A stretch of 9,506 nucleotides of DNA from Akkermansiaceae bacterium (GTDB taxonomy: Bacteria > Verrucomicrobiota > Verrucomicrobiia > Verrucomicrobiales > Akkermansiaceae). The translations under genes and the position numbers were made by a program. Positions 1 to 4,586 of this stretch are shown piece by piece (position 1 is the stretch's first letter; each line of letters begins with the position of its first letter). The notes beneath the pieces were generated by a model that worked only from the letters and a program-made list of their open reading frames with translations, was not told where the DNA came from and searched no databases. The DNA is taken from the NCBI GenBank assembly GCA_023301545.1, contig JALZUI010000157.1, positions 1-9,506 of the forward strand, read 5' to 3'.

Positions 1-8
1 AATAAGAC

Positions 9-38
9 ATGTCCTATAAAATTCAATTTATAGGACAT
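9..38. repeat. Short perfect hairpin (12-bp inverted repeat)
   Basis: Bases 9-20 (ATGTCCTATAAA) are the exact reverse complement of 27-38, with a six-base loop at 21-26. The arms are AT-rich and no T-run follows, so it is not a convincing intrinsic terminator for either strand. It may be a REP-like palindrome or the end of something to the left of the window. Confidence 0.6.
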
Positions 39-70
39 TTCAGAATCGATGTCAACCTAGCTTATTTTCC

Positions 71-90
71 CCGCAGATTAACGCAGATTT
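71..90. repeat. CGCAGATT tandem word (two copies, period 10)
   Basis: CGCAGATT occurs at 72-79 and again at 82-89, separated by AA. From memory, such CGCAGATTAACGCAGATT strings are scattered in spacers of many environmental bacterial genomes; I could not verify this here. It abuts the left inverted repeat of the 88-250 element. Confidence 0.45.
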
Positions 91-250
91 TTTCATGGAC
101 CGCTGATATCCATCGGCACATTCAGGCCAAGCCTGAAACAGAGAGTTCATTCAATGGTGATCCCGTAGAGCGATTTCCCCCACAAAACCCTGAGCTTAAG
201 AGGCCGCCCACCTCAAATTTGCCGATAAATATCGGCGGTCCATGAAAAAA
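88..250. repeat. MITE-like element: 31-bp terminal inverted repeats with nested palindromes
   Basis: Bases 88-118 match the reverse complement of 220-250 at 28 of 31 positions, starting TTTTTTCATGGACCGC on one side and ending GCGGTCCATGAAAAAA on the other. With one gap the match continues weakly inward (to about 126 and 211). Each arm also folds on itself: GCCGAT-AAAT-ATCGGC at 221-236 is perfect, and 103-117 is its G-T wobble version. The interior has another hairpin, TTCAGGC-CAA-GCCTGAA (121-137). No reading frame inside looks like a real protein and no target-site duplication is evident. It could be a non-autonomous mobile element, a REP-type doublet, or a structured RNA. Confidence 0.6.
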
Positions 251-298
251 CCTCCGTGGAGAGTCAAACCTAAGAGCTCCGTCTAACCAGTTCAGCGT
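251..298 (-). pseudogene. Duplicate fragment of hisA 3' end plus downstream flank
   Basis: Bases 270-298 match 1187-1215, the last codons and TAG stop of hisA, at 27 of 29 positions; the differences are at 276/1193 and 283/1200. The resemblance continues past the stop: 251-269 aligns with 1167-1186 at about 13 of 19 positions with one gap, including the shared word CCTCCGTG. On the minus strand the fragment reads AELVRRSS-stop against AELVKRSS-stop in hisA. Homology ends abruptly at 299, so this is a displaced gene tail and not a second full hisA. It forms an imperfect direct repeat with the true tail, bracketing about 0.9 kb. Confidence 0.75.
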
Positions 299-302
299 CA
301 TC

Positions 303-333
303 TTGACAGAGGGACAGGTAAATGAGATTATTG
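303..333 (+). repeat. REP-like repeat, copy A
   Basis: This 31-base stretch beginning TTGACAGAGGGACAGGTAAA matches 717-747 (copy B) at 24 of 31 positions without gaps. It also pairs with an inverted relative just downstream: GGGACAGGT (311-319) against ACCTGCCCC (348-356), 8 of 9. GGGACAGGTGAATGA-like words are, as I recall, common beside RAYT transposase genes, which fits the transposase remnant that starts just after it. Confidence 0.5.
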
Positions 334-337
334 TAAA

Positions 338-362
338 AAAAATCACACCTGCCCCCTAGTAA
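338..362 (-). repeat. REP-like repeat, inverted copy
   Basis: Read on the minus strand this begins TTACTAGGGGGCAGGTGTGA and resembles copies A and B around the core GGGNCAGGT. Together with copy A it makes an inverted pair whose 9-bp arms (311-319 and 348-356) are separated by about 28 bases. It overlaps the start of the transposase remnant. Confidence 0.4.
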
Positions 363-507
363 GTATTTTGTAGAAGAAGTCTTCCGTACGAATCGTGAAA
401 AATTCGAAAAGCCCCGTAAGAACAGAGTTAGAAAGCTCAAGGTGATAGGCATCAAAGCAGTAGCTTTCCACATCCTAAAAGACCTCCGAAATAGCATCCC
501 TATATAG
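358..507 (+). pseudogene. Remnant of RAYT (REP-associated tyrosine transposase), C-terminal end only
   Basis: A short open frame runs from about 337 to the TAG at 505-507. From 358 it reads SKYFVEEVFRTNREKFEK, then PRKNRVRKLK, and ends HILKDLRNSIPI-stop. This matches my recollection of the C-terminal signature of RAYT (Y1_Tnp family) proteins: GS-x-x-FV near an F-x-x-x-RE-x-F helix, an (K)RK-x-x-(A)RK-(M/L)K basic stretch, and a closing RDLR. The HUH/tyrosine catalytic domain, which would lie upstream, is entirely missing; the frame is blocked by TAA at 334-336 and preceded by repeat sequence. It is therefore a dead internal-deletion remnant. The REP-like copies on both sides support the family call, which rests on motif memory and not on a search. 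Confidence 0.55.
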
Positions 508-572
508 AACTCGCTACCAAAGTTAAATTGAAACCACCCAGGCAACTCGTCTGATAAAAGTCATGTCCAGAG

Positions 573-702
573 AGTAACGAAAATCCGCACTTGATCGAAA
601 AGTAACGATTTCCAAACACGCGACACCCCTGAAAAGCAGAAAAAGAGCTCGAAACGTAAAATGTATTGAAGGTTCGACAAAGTGGGGGTCAAAAAGTAAC
701 GT
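573..702 (+). repeat. Three dispersed AGTAACG words
   Basis: AGTAACGA occurs at 573-580 and 601-608, and AGTAACGT at 695-702; the last two are preceded by similar A-rich runs (CGAAA, CAAAA). Copies 1 and 2 extend to a related AGTAACGA-(A/T)-rich-TCC pattern. The rest of 508-665 contains no convincing gene. The words may be element-end or protein-binding sequences from the decayed transposon; spacing is irregular (28 and 94), which argues against an iteron array. Confidence 0.35.
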
Positions 703-716
703 TTGCATGCGCCTTA

Positions 717-745
717 TTGACAAGGGAACAGGTGAATGATATTAA
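717..745 (+). promoter_or_regulatory. Candidate sigma-70-type promoter carried by a repeat
   Basis: A consensus -35 TTGACA (717-722) is followed after 17 bases by TATTAA (740-745), a 4-of-6 -10 match. The implied transcript would start at or very near the ATG at 753, giving a leaderless or near-leaderless mRNA. An alternative is that translation starts at GTG 732 with AAGGGA (722-727) as ribosome site, in which case this promoter call would be wrong. Confidence 0.3.
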
Positions 746-747
746 TT
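717..747 (+). repeat. REP-like repeat, copy B
   Basis: It matches copy A (303-333) at 24 of 31 positions and begins TTGACAAGGGAACAGGTGAA. It lies immediately before the small membrane-protein gene. Copies A and B flank the transposase remnant in the same orientation, so 303-747 may mark the extent of a degraded RAYT-type element. Confidence 0.5.
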
Positions 748-752
748 TGAAT

Positions 753-1097
753 ATGAAATCTGTAATTATCTTTGTAATAGCCATCCTGACATTTGTAGTA
801 ATAGACAAAATCTACACACAACGTGCGCGTGATAAGGCATTTAAACATGGCACCCCATTGATTGTTAAAGTAGTCGACAAAGTAGTCAATAAAGGAATTA
901 CTAGTAGAGGGCCTGGATCAAAAAAAAGAACTAACCGATATATTATCATAACACATTCTAATGGTGAAGAAGAGAGAATGCCTGTGACAAAGAAAGATTT
1001 CTCAATGTTTAAAAAAGGTGACGAGATACCTGCTGTGATATTAGACGGAAAAGTTTATTTAAATAAAGCGGACTCTTCGAACTCCCACAAAGAGTAA
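753..1097 (+). CDS. Hypothetical small membrane-anchored protein
   Basis: I do not recognise this 114-residue protein. Residues 3-18 (SVIIFVIAILTFVVID) form one hydrophobic segment at the extreme N-terminus, followed by a charged, lysine-rich region. This suggests a single signal anchor with a soluble C-terminal domain. The rest is beta-rich in appearance: a hydrophobic strand (PLIVKVVDKVV), a basic loop, then RYIIITHSNGEEERMPVT and a GDEIPAVILDGKVYLNK ending. The strand-loop-GD-strand layout recalls small barrel domains such as DUF3592-like proteins, but that is only a shape resemblance. The start at ATG 753 puts the hydrophobic segment first; GTG 732 is possible. No clear ribosome site precedes the ATG. 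The gene is clearly AT-richer than hisA and the FGE gene, lies within the repeat-bounded cassette, and is probably acquired DNA. Confidence 0.6.
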   Translation: MKSVIIFVIAILTFVVIDKIYTQRARDKAFKHGTPLIVKVVDKVVNKGITSRGPGSKKRTNRYIIITHSNGEEERMPVTKKDFSMFKKGDEIPAVILDGKVYLNKADSSNSHKE

Positions 1098-1186
1098 GAC
1101 AAGAGTTGGTAAACGGTTGAGGCTAACCTTAACTCAATCAGTTAAAAAAACTCCGTGCTCTCCGCGCCTCCGTGATGAGCCAGGAA
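1098..1186. repeat. Spacer with CTCCG(T/C)G micro-tandem repeat
   Basis: Between the small gene and the hisA stop, 1151-1175 contains three near-copies of CTCCGTGCT / CTCCGCGC / CTCCGTGA. Read on the minus strand it is a CACGGAG-type string ending in seven Ts (1150-1144). It is just downstream of hisA, but the sequence is purine-rich and does not fold into a good stem, so I do not call an intrinsic terminator. Confidence 0.4.
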
Positions 1187-1966
1187 CTAAGAACTCCGTT
1201 TAACCAGTTCAGCGTACTCCAACGCGGAGCCTCCGAAGAGGTCGAGGGCGCTGCCTACGGTGTAGTCCACATGCCCTTCGCTTTGTGATTGGATCGTGTC
1301 GATCTCTGCCAGCGAGGAAATCCCGCCGGCGTAGGTAATCGGAAAGCCGTTGTGGGCACGTGTCCATTCGCCTAACCATTTCACTAAAGGTGCATCCATC
1401 CCCCCGCAAAGTCCTTCGACATCGGCGGCGTGAATGAGAAACTCCGCGCAGGAGGCGGCGAGCTCAGTAAGGGATTCGGTCGTGATCTGCAAGTTCGTGA
1501 GCGTTTGCCAGCGGTTCATGGCTACGGTCCAGCCCTCGCCCGTAGTCTTGCAACTGAGGTCGAGGACTAAGTTTTCGCAACCCACTTCTTGGCGCAATCC
1601 TTCGAGCTCATCAGCGAGGAAAGTCCCATCGGCATCAAAGACGGCTGAGGTCACAATCACTTTGCTCGCGCCTGCCTCTAGCCAGCTCACGGCGTTTTCG
1701 CGGCGAATGCCTCCGCCGATCTGTAAACCACCTCGCCAAGCCGCTAATGCTTCCTTGGCCGCGGTCTCGTTCCCTGGGCCGAGCTTAATGACATGGCCAC
1801 CCTGTAAGTCATCCCGTTGGAATTGCTCCGCAAACTGGGCTGAACTCATCTCACTAACAAAGTTCTCCTGTGGAGCCTCTCCGTCATCGGTGAGCGTTCC
1901 GCCAACAATTTGCTTTACCTTCCCACCGTGTAAATCAATACAGGGACGAAATTTACTGATAGCCAT
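1187..1966 (-). CDS. hisA: Phosphoribosylformimino-5-aminoimidazole carboxamide ribotide isomerase, eukaryotic (HIS6) type
   Basis: This cytoplasmic TIM-barrel enzyme performs the fourth step of histidine synthesis, the Amadori-type isomerisation of ProFAR to PRFAR, which HisFH then uses. The 259-residue product follows the yeast HIS6 pattern along its length: CIDLHGGKVKQIVGGTLT (9-26), HVIKLGP (58-64), IGGGI (83-87), SKVIVTS (101-107), VLDLSCK (134-140), AMNRWQTLT (149-157), FLIHAADVEGLCGG (176-189) and YAGGI (212-216). D11 and D136 are the expected acid/base pair. Ordinary bacterial HisA has a different signature. I chose ATG 1966 because homologues begin just before the (R)PCIDLH strand; GTG 1981 would add five unsupported residues. 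The gene stands alone, divergent from the FGE gene, not in a his operon. Its last codons and stop are duplicated at 270-298. Confidence 0.93.
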   Translation of the reverse strand: MAISKFRPCIDLHGGKVKQIVGGTLTDDGEAPQENFVSEMSSAQFAEQFQRDDLQGGHVIKLGPGNETAAKEALAAWRGGLQIGGGIRRENAVSWLEAGASKVIVTSAVFDADGTFLADELEGLRQEVGCENLVLDLSCKTTGEGWTVAMNRWQTLTNLQITTESLTELAASCAEFLIHAADVEGLCGGMDAPLVKWLGEWTRAHNGFPITYAGGISSLAEIDTIQSQSEGHVDYTVGSALDLFGGSALEYAELVKRSS

Positions 1967-2007
1967 AGGCCTACATTGCACGTAATAGTCTCTAGACCAA
2001 GTTTCAA
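1967..2007. promoter_or_regulatory. Divergent intergenic region hisA / FGE lipoprotein gene
   Basis: These 41 bases must hold, or overlap, the starts of both divergent transcripts. No convincing -35/-10 pair or operator is visible. The best minus-strand candidate, TTGAAA at 2007-2002 with TATTAC some 14 bases on, is badly spaced. Neither gene has a strong Shine-Dalgarno sequence here. Confidence 0.35.
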
Positions 2008-3129
2008 ATGATGAGTTTTCCCCTTCCTCCCCCCCTCCGCATCGGGCTCCAACTAACGATAGCGACGCTCTCTCTGCTCATTCTGTCCTGTCGTGATACG
2101 GACGAAAGCACTGTAACCACCAGCACCGCTCCAACGGGCGTAATCGTACCCGAAGGCATGTGCTACATCCCCGAGACCACCTACCTCCGAGGGAATGAAC
2201 GCGAACTAGGAACCCGAAGCAAATATCCAGAGGAAGCCCCTGTCCACAAGGTGCAGACTCCTGCCTTCCTCCTTGATGCGACCGAAGTCACGAATGCCCA
2301 ATTTCTAGAATTCATCGAAGCCACAGGCTATCTTACCCAGGCCGAAAAAGGACTCAGCAAAAAAGAATTCCCACACGCCCCTGCCGATCAGATTGTCCCC
2401 GGGTCCAGCATCTTTACCCCTCCAGCCGAAGTCCCCGAGCTCTGGAATGAAGACTCCGTCTACCAATGGTGGACCTATACTCCAGGAGCTGACTGGAGAC
2501 ACCCCCTCGGACCTGGCTCCGAGATGGCGCTCGATCACCCGGTGGTTTGCATTACCAACGCTGACGCCCGAGCGTACGCGAAATGGGCAGGCAAGCGCCT
2601 CCCGACCGAAGCCGAATGGGAAGCGGCGGCTCGTGCAGGCGAGGAGCAAAAGCTCTTCACCTGGGGCGACACTCCAAAACCTGACGACCAATGGATGAGC
2701 AATACCTACCAAGGCACCTTCCCCACCGTTGATTCTGCCAAGGACGGCTTCGCCTCCACCGCCCCCGTCAAATCCTTCCCCCCTAATGCCTACGGCCTCT
2801 ACGATATGGCAGGAAACGTATGGGAGCACACCTCTGACCTCTACTCCCCCACCTATTATCAATCGATGAGCAAGGGGATCAACGTCAACCCAGTGGGCCC
2901 AGAACAAGCGATTGACAACATGATGATCAACTCCCTCATCGCTGGCCAGCCTCTACCTGAAGGCTACCAACCCTTTCACGAACTACTGACGCTCTACTCT
3001 ACCAAGGGCGGTTCCTTTCTCTGCCATCACACTTACTGCCTCCGCTACCGCCCTGCCGCACGGAGTTATTCGGAGGGACTCTCCCCGACAAATCACACGG
3101 GATTCCGTTGCGCCAAGGACATTGAATAA
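2008..3129 (+). CDS. Formylglycine-generating enzyme (FGE/SUMF1) family lipoprotein
   Basis: The 373-residue protein starts with a signal peptide: R11, a hydrophobic stretch at 12-27, and the lipobox-like ILSC with C28 as lipidation site. A threonine/serine-rich linker follows, then an FGE-sulfatase domain from about 47 to 371. FGE oxidises a cysteine of sulfatases to catalytic formylglycine. Landmarks are EVTNAQFLEFIEATGY (93-108), GKRLPTEAEWEAAAR (195-209), PPNAYGLYDMAGNVWEHTSD (258-277) and the active-site segment KGGSFLCHHTYCLRYR (333-348). C339 and C344 match the paired cysteines of true FGE (C-x4-C), which many relatives lack. The C-terminal GFRCA (365-369) is also standard. Predicted location is the periplasm or outer membrane, unusual because bacterial FGE normally acts in the cytoplasm. 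About 20 extra residues sit between NPVGPEQ and the active site. ATG 2011 is an equivalent start. No sulfatase gene is in view, so the substrate is unknown; a non-FGE oxidase or structural role remains possible. Confidence 0.85.
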   Translation: MMSFPLPPPLRIGLQLTIATLSLLILSCRDTDESTVTTSTAPTGVIVPEGMCYIPETTYLRGNERELGTRSKYPEEAPVHKVQTPAFLLDATEVTNAQFLEFIEATGYLTQAEKGLSKKEFPHAPADQIVPGSSIFTPPAEVPELWNEDSVYQWWTYTPGADWRHPLGPGSEMALDHPVVCITNADARAYAKWAGKRLPTEAEWEAAARAGEEQKLFTWGDTPKPDDQWMSNTYQGTFPTVDSAKDGFASTAPVKSFPPNAYGLYDMAGNVWEHTSDLYSPTYYQSMSKGINVNPVGPEQAIDNMMINSLIAGQPLPEGYQPFHELLTLYSTKGGSFLCHHTYCLRYRPAARSYSEGLSPTNHTGFRCAKDIE

Positions 3130-3137
3130 TCTTTTCC

Positions 3138-3166
3138 TTGCTTAATGGGCTGTAATCAGTCATAAA
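3138..3166 (+). promoter_or_regulatory. Candidate promoter of the nusA operon
   Basis: TTGCTT (3138-3143) and CATAAA (3161-3166) are separated by 17 bases, 3 of 6 and 4 of 6 matches to the sigma-70 consensus. Transcription from here would begin near 3173, so the leader would include the palindrome and hairpin at 3179-3220. The match is weak and rests largely on spacing and position. Confidence 0.3.
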
Positions 3167-3178
3167 AGCAGACAACTC

Positions 3179-3194
3179 CTTTAACTTGTTAAAG
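3179..3194. promoter_or_regulatory. Perfect palindrome CTTTAACTTGTTAAAG (candidate operator)
   Basis: The two seven-base halves (3179-3185 and 3188-3194) are exact reverse complements around a two-base centre, a form typical of a dimeric-repressor operator. Its right half overlaps the first four bases of the neighbouring hairpin stem, so in RNA the two folds could not form together. No regulator gene is adjacent. Confidence 0.4.
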
Positions 3195-3227
3195 AGTGGG
3201 CCCCACGGGACCCACTCTTTTCTGTCT
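3191..3227 (+). terminator. Strong hairpin with weak U-tract between the FGE gene and nusA
   Basis: AAAGAGTGGG (3191-3200) pairs perfectly with CCCACTCTTT (3211-3220), and CCC (3201-3203) can add to GGG (3207-3209) across a one-base bulge. The 3' side runs into TTTTCTGTCT. It fits an intrinsic terminator for the FGE gene, whose stop is 62 bases upstream. It ends only 24 bases before the nusA ATG, so it could also work as a leader attenuator of the nusA operon. Confidence 0.7.
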
Positions 3228-3234
3228 AAGGAGA
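3228..3234 (+). promoter_or_regulatory. Shine-Dalgarno-like AAGGAGA, unusually far from the nusA start
   Basis: AAGGAGA is a near-perfect anti-16S match but ends 17 bases before the ATG at 3252. There is no ATG, GTG or TTG in frame between them. Either spacing is relaxed here, or the intervening bases are folded, or the site is fortuitous. Confidence 0.4.
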
Positions 3235-3251
3235 TCTCAATATTTCACATC

Positions 3252-4541
3252 ATGACTAACGACATCGTAGCACTTATCGAATACTATGAACGCGAGAAAC
3301 AACTCGAGCGTGAAAGAGTCATCTCCGCCCTAGAATTCGCCTTTGTTTCCGCCTATCGCAAGATGGTTCCAGGAGCTGATCGAATCGAAGAAATCCGTGC
3401 TTCTATCGACCTCAAGGCTGGTAAAACCACAATCTTCGCTAACCTTACCGTTGTCGCCGATGATGACGTACAGGATAAGTTCAACGAAGTAGGAATCTCC
3501 CTCGCGCAGAAAAAGAATCCTGAGATCGCGATGGACGAGAAGCTCGAGCTTAATGTCACTCCTCAGAACTTTGACCGTATCGCTGTCCAAACTGCTAAGC
3601 AGACCATGATGCAACGCCTCCGTATGGCGGAAAAAGAAATGCTTTACGAGGAATTCAAGGACCGCGCAGGCGAAATCGTCTCCGGACTCGTACGCCGCTT
3701 TGATAAGAGCGACGTCCTCATCGACCTCGGTAAGTTCGAGGCTCGTATGCCACAACGTGAGCGCGTAGTGACCGAAGACTACAATATGGGTGACCGCATC
3801 CGTTGTTATGTCGTAGAGGTTCGTAATGATGCTCGTGGCCCAGAAATCATCCTTTCTCGCTCCCACCCGAACTTTGTTCGCCGCCTCTTTGAAGCGGAAG
3901 TGAGCGAAATCTCTGACCGTACGGTTGAGATCCGTGCTGTTGCGCGTGAAGCAGGTTACCGCACAAAAATCGCAGTATGGAGTGAAGACGAACGCATCGA
4001 CCCTGTTGGTGCCTGTGTTGGACTCCGTGGTGCACGCGTAAAGAACATTGTCCGTGAGCTCAATAATGAGAAGGTCGACATCATCGACTGGAACGAAGAC
4101 CTCCACCAGTTCGTTACCGACGCCCTTAAGCCTGCTAGCATCCATTCTATCAAGGTCGATGAAGCGGAAAAAATCATCCACGTAACGGTCGCAGAAGAAG
4201 ACCTTAGCAAAGCGATTGGCCGCCGTGGTCAAAACGCTCGCCTCACCTCTCGCCTTCTTGGTTGGGACGTACAAGTCAGCCGTGACGAATCACAGCACGA
4301 GCAGTTCGAAGCCCGTGTACACGATGCCGCTCACACCCTAGCTGAACAACTTGAAATCTCTGACGCCATCGCCGATCACCTCTACCGTGCTGGTGGAGTC
4401 TCCGCCGACATGGTAACCCAAATGCCGCTCGAATACATCGCCTCTGCTCTAGATGGCGTCGAGGGAGCTAACGCAGAAGAGATTCTCGCTAAGGCTCAAG
4501 AAGTCACCGCACAGGAAGAAACCAGCACAGAAGAAGCGTAA
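3252..4541 (+). CDS. nusA: Transcription termination/antitermination factor NusA
   Basis: NusA binds RNA polymerase and nascent RNA and tunes pausing, termination and antitermination. The 429-residue protein has the standard order: an RNA-polymerase-binding N-terminal domain (about 1-127, including AKQTMMQRLRMAEKE), S1 domain (135-203), KH1 with the GLRG loop (257-260, in GACVGLRGARV), KH2 with GRRGQNAR (323-330), and a helix-hairpin-helix-type segment (about 365-417). It is shorter than E. coli NusA (495), having one acidic/HhH repeat and not two. I start it at ATG 3252, where the family begins (MTNDIVALIEYYEREK); an upstream in-frame TTG at 3186 would translate through the hairpin. It is first in a nusA-infB-rbfA operon, without the usual rimP in front. 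A hairpin leader suggests control by attenuation, which is inference. Confidence 0.95.
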   Translation: MTNDIVALIEYYEREKQLERERVISALEFAFVSAYRKMVPGADRIEEIRASIDLKAGKTTIFANLTVVADDDVQDKFNEVGISLAQKKNPEIAMDEKLELNVTPQNFDRIAVQTAKQTMMQRLRMAEKEMLYEEFKDRAGEIVSGLVRRFDKSDVLIDLGKFEARMPQRERVVTEDYNMGDRIRCYVVEVRNDARGPEIILSRSHPNFVRRLFEAEVSEISDRTVEIRAVAREAGYRTKIAVWSEDERIDPVGACVGLRGARVKNIVRELNNEKVDIIDWNEDLHQFVTDALKPASIHSIKVDEAEKIIHVTVAEEDLSKAIGRRGQNARLTSRLLGWDVQVSRDESQHEQFEARVHDAAHTLAEQLEISDAIADHLYRAGGVSADMVTQMPLEYIASALDGVEGANAEEILAKAQEVTAQEETSTEEA

Positions 4542-4586
4542 GTTTAGCCCCCTCCATACACTTATTAACTAGTAGCACCTTTTTAC

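Noticed and set aside
9..245. 78-codon plus-strand open frame
   Set aside because: It runs through the hairpin and the inverted-repeat element, and its composition follows the repeats; no protein-like features.
270..723. Two minus-strand open frames (270-545 and 523-723)
   Set aside because: The first ends in the hisA tail copy and is otherwise antisense to the transposase remnant; the second is antisense to repeats. Neither has a ribosome site or recognisable domain.
573..747. CRISPR array or plasmid iterons
   Set aside because: Repeats are only about 7-31 bases, imperfect and irregularly spaced, with no repeat-spacer periodicity and no cas or rep gene.
1144..1186. Intrinsic terminator for hisA
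   Set aside because: Seven Ts follow a G/A-rich string on the minus strand, but no stable stem can be drawn before them.
1434..1985. 183-codon plus-strand open frame
   Set aside because: Antisense shadow of hisA, whose minus-strand protein is strongly conserved.
2305..2907. 200-codon minus-strand open frame
   Set aside because: Antisense shadow of the FGE gene; composition is arbitrary and the sense frame has clear domain motifs.
3186..3251. Upstream TTG start for nusA
   Set aside because: It would translate the hairpin and add 22 residues absent from the NusA family; ATG 3252 fits the family N-terminus.
3330..4274. 314-codon minus-strand open frame inside nusA
   Set aside because: Antisense frame kept open by codon bias of the conserved nusA gene; no family resemblance.
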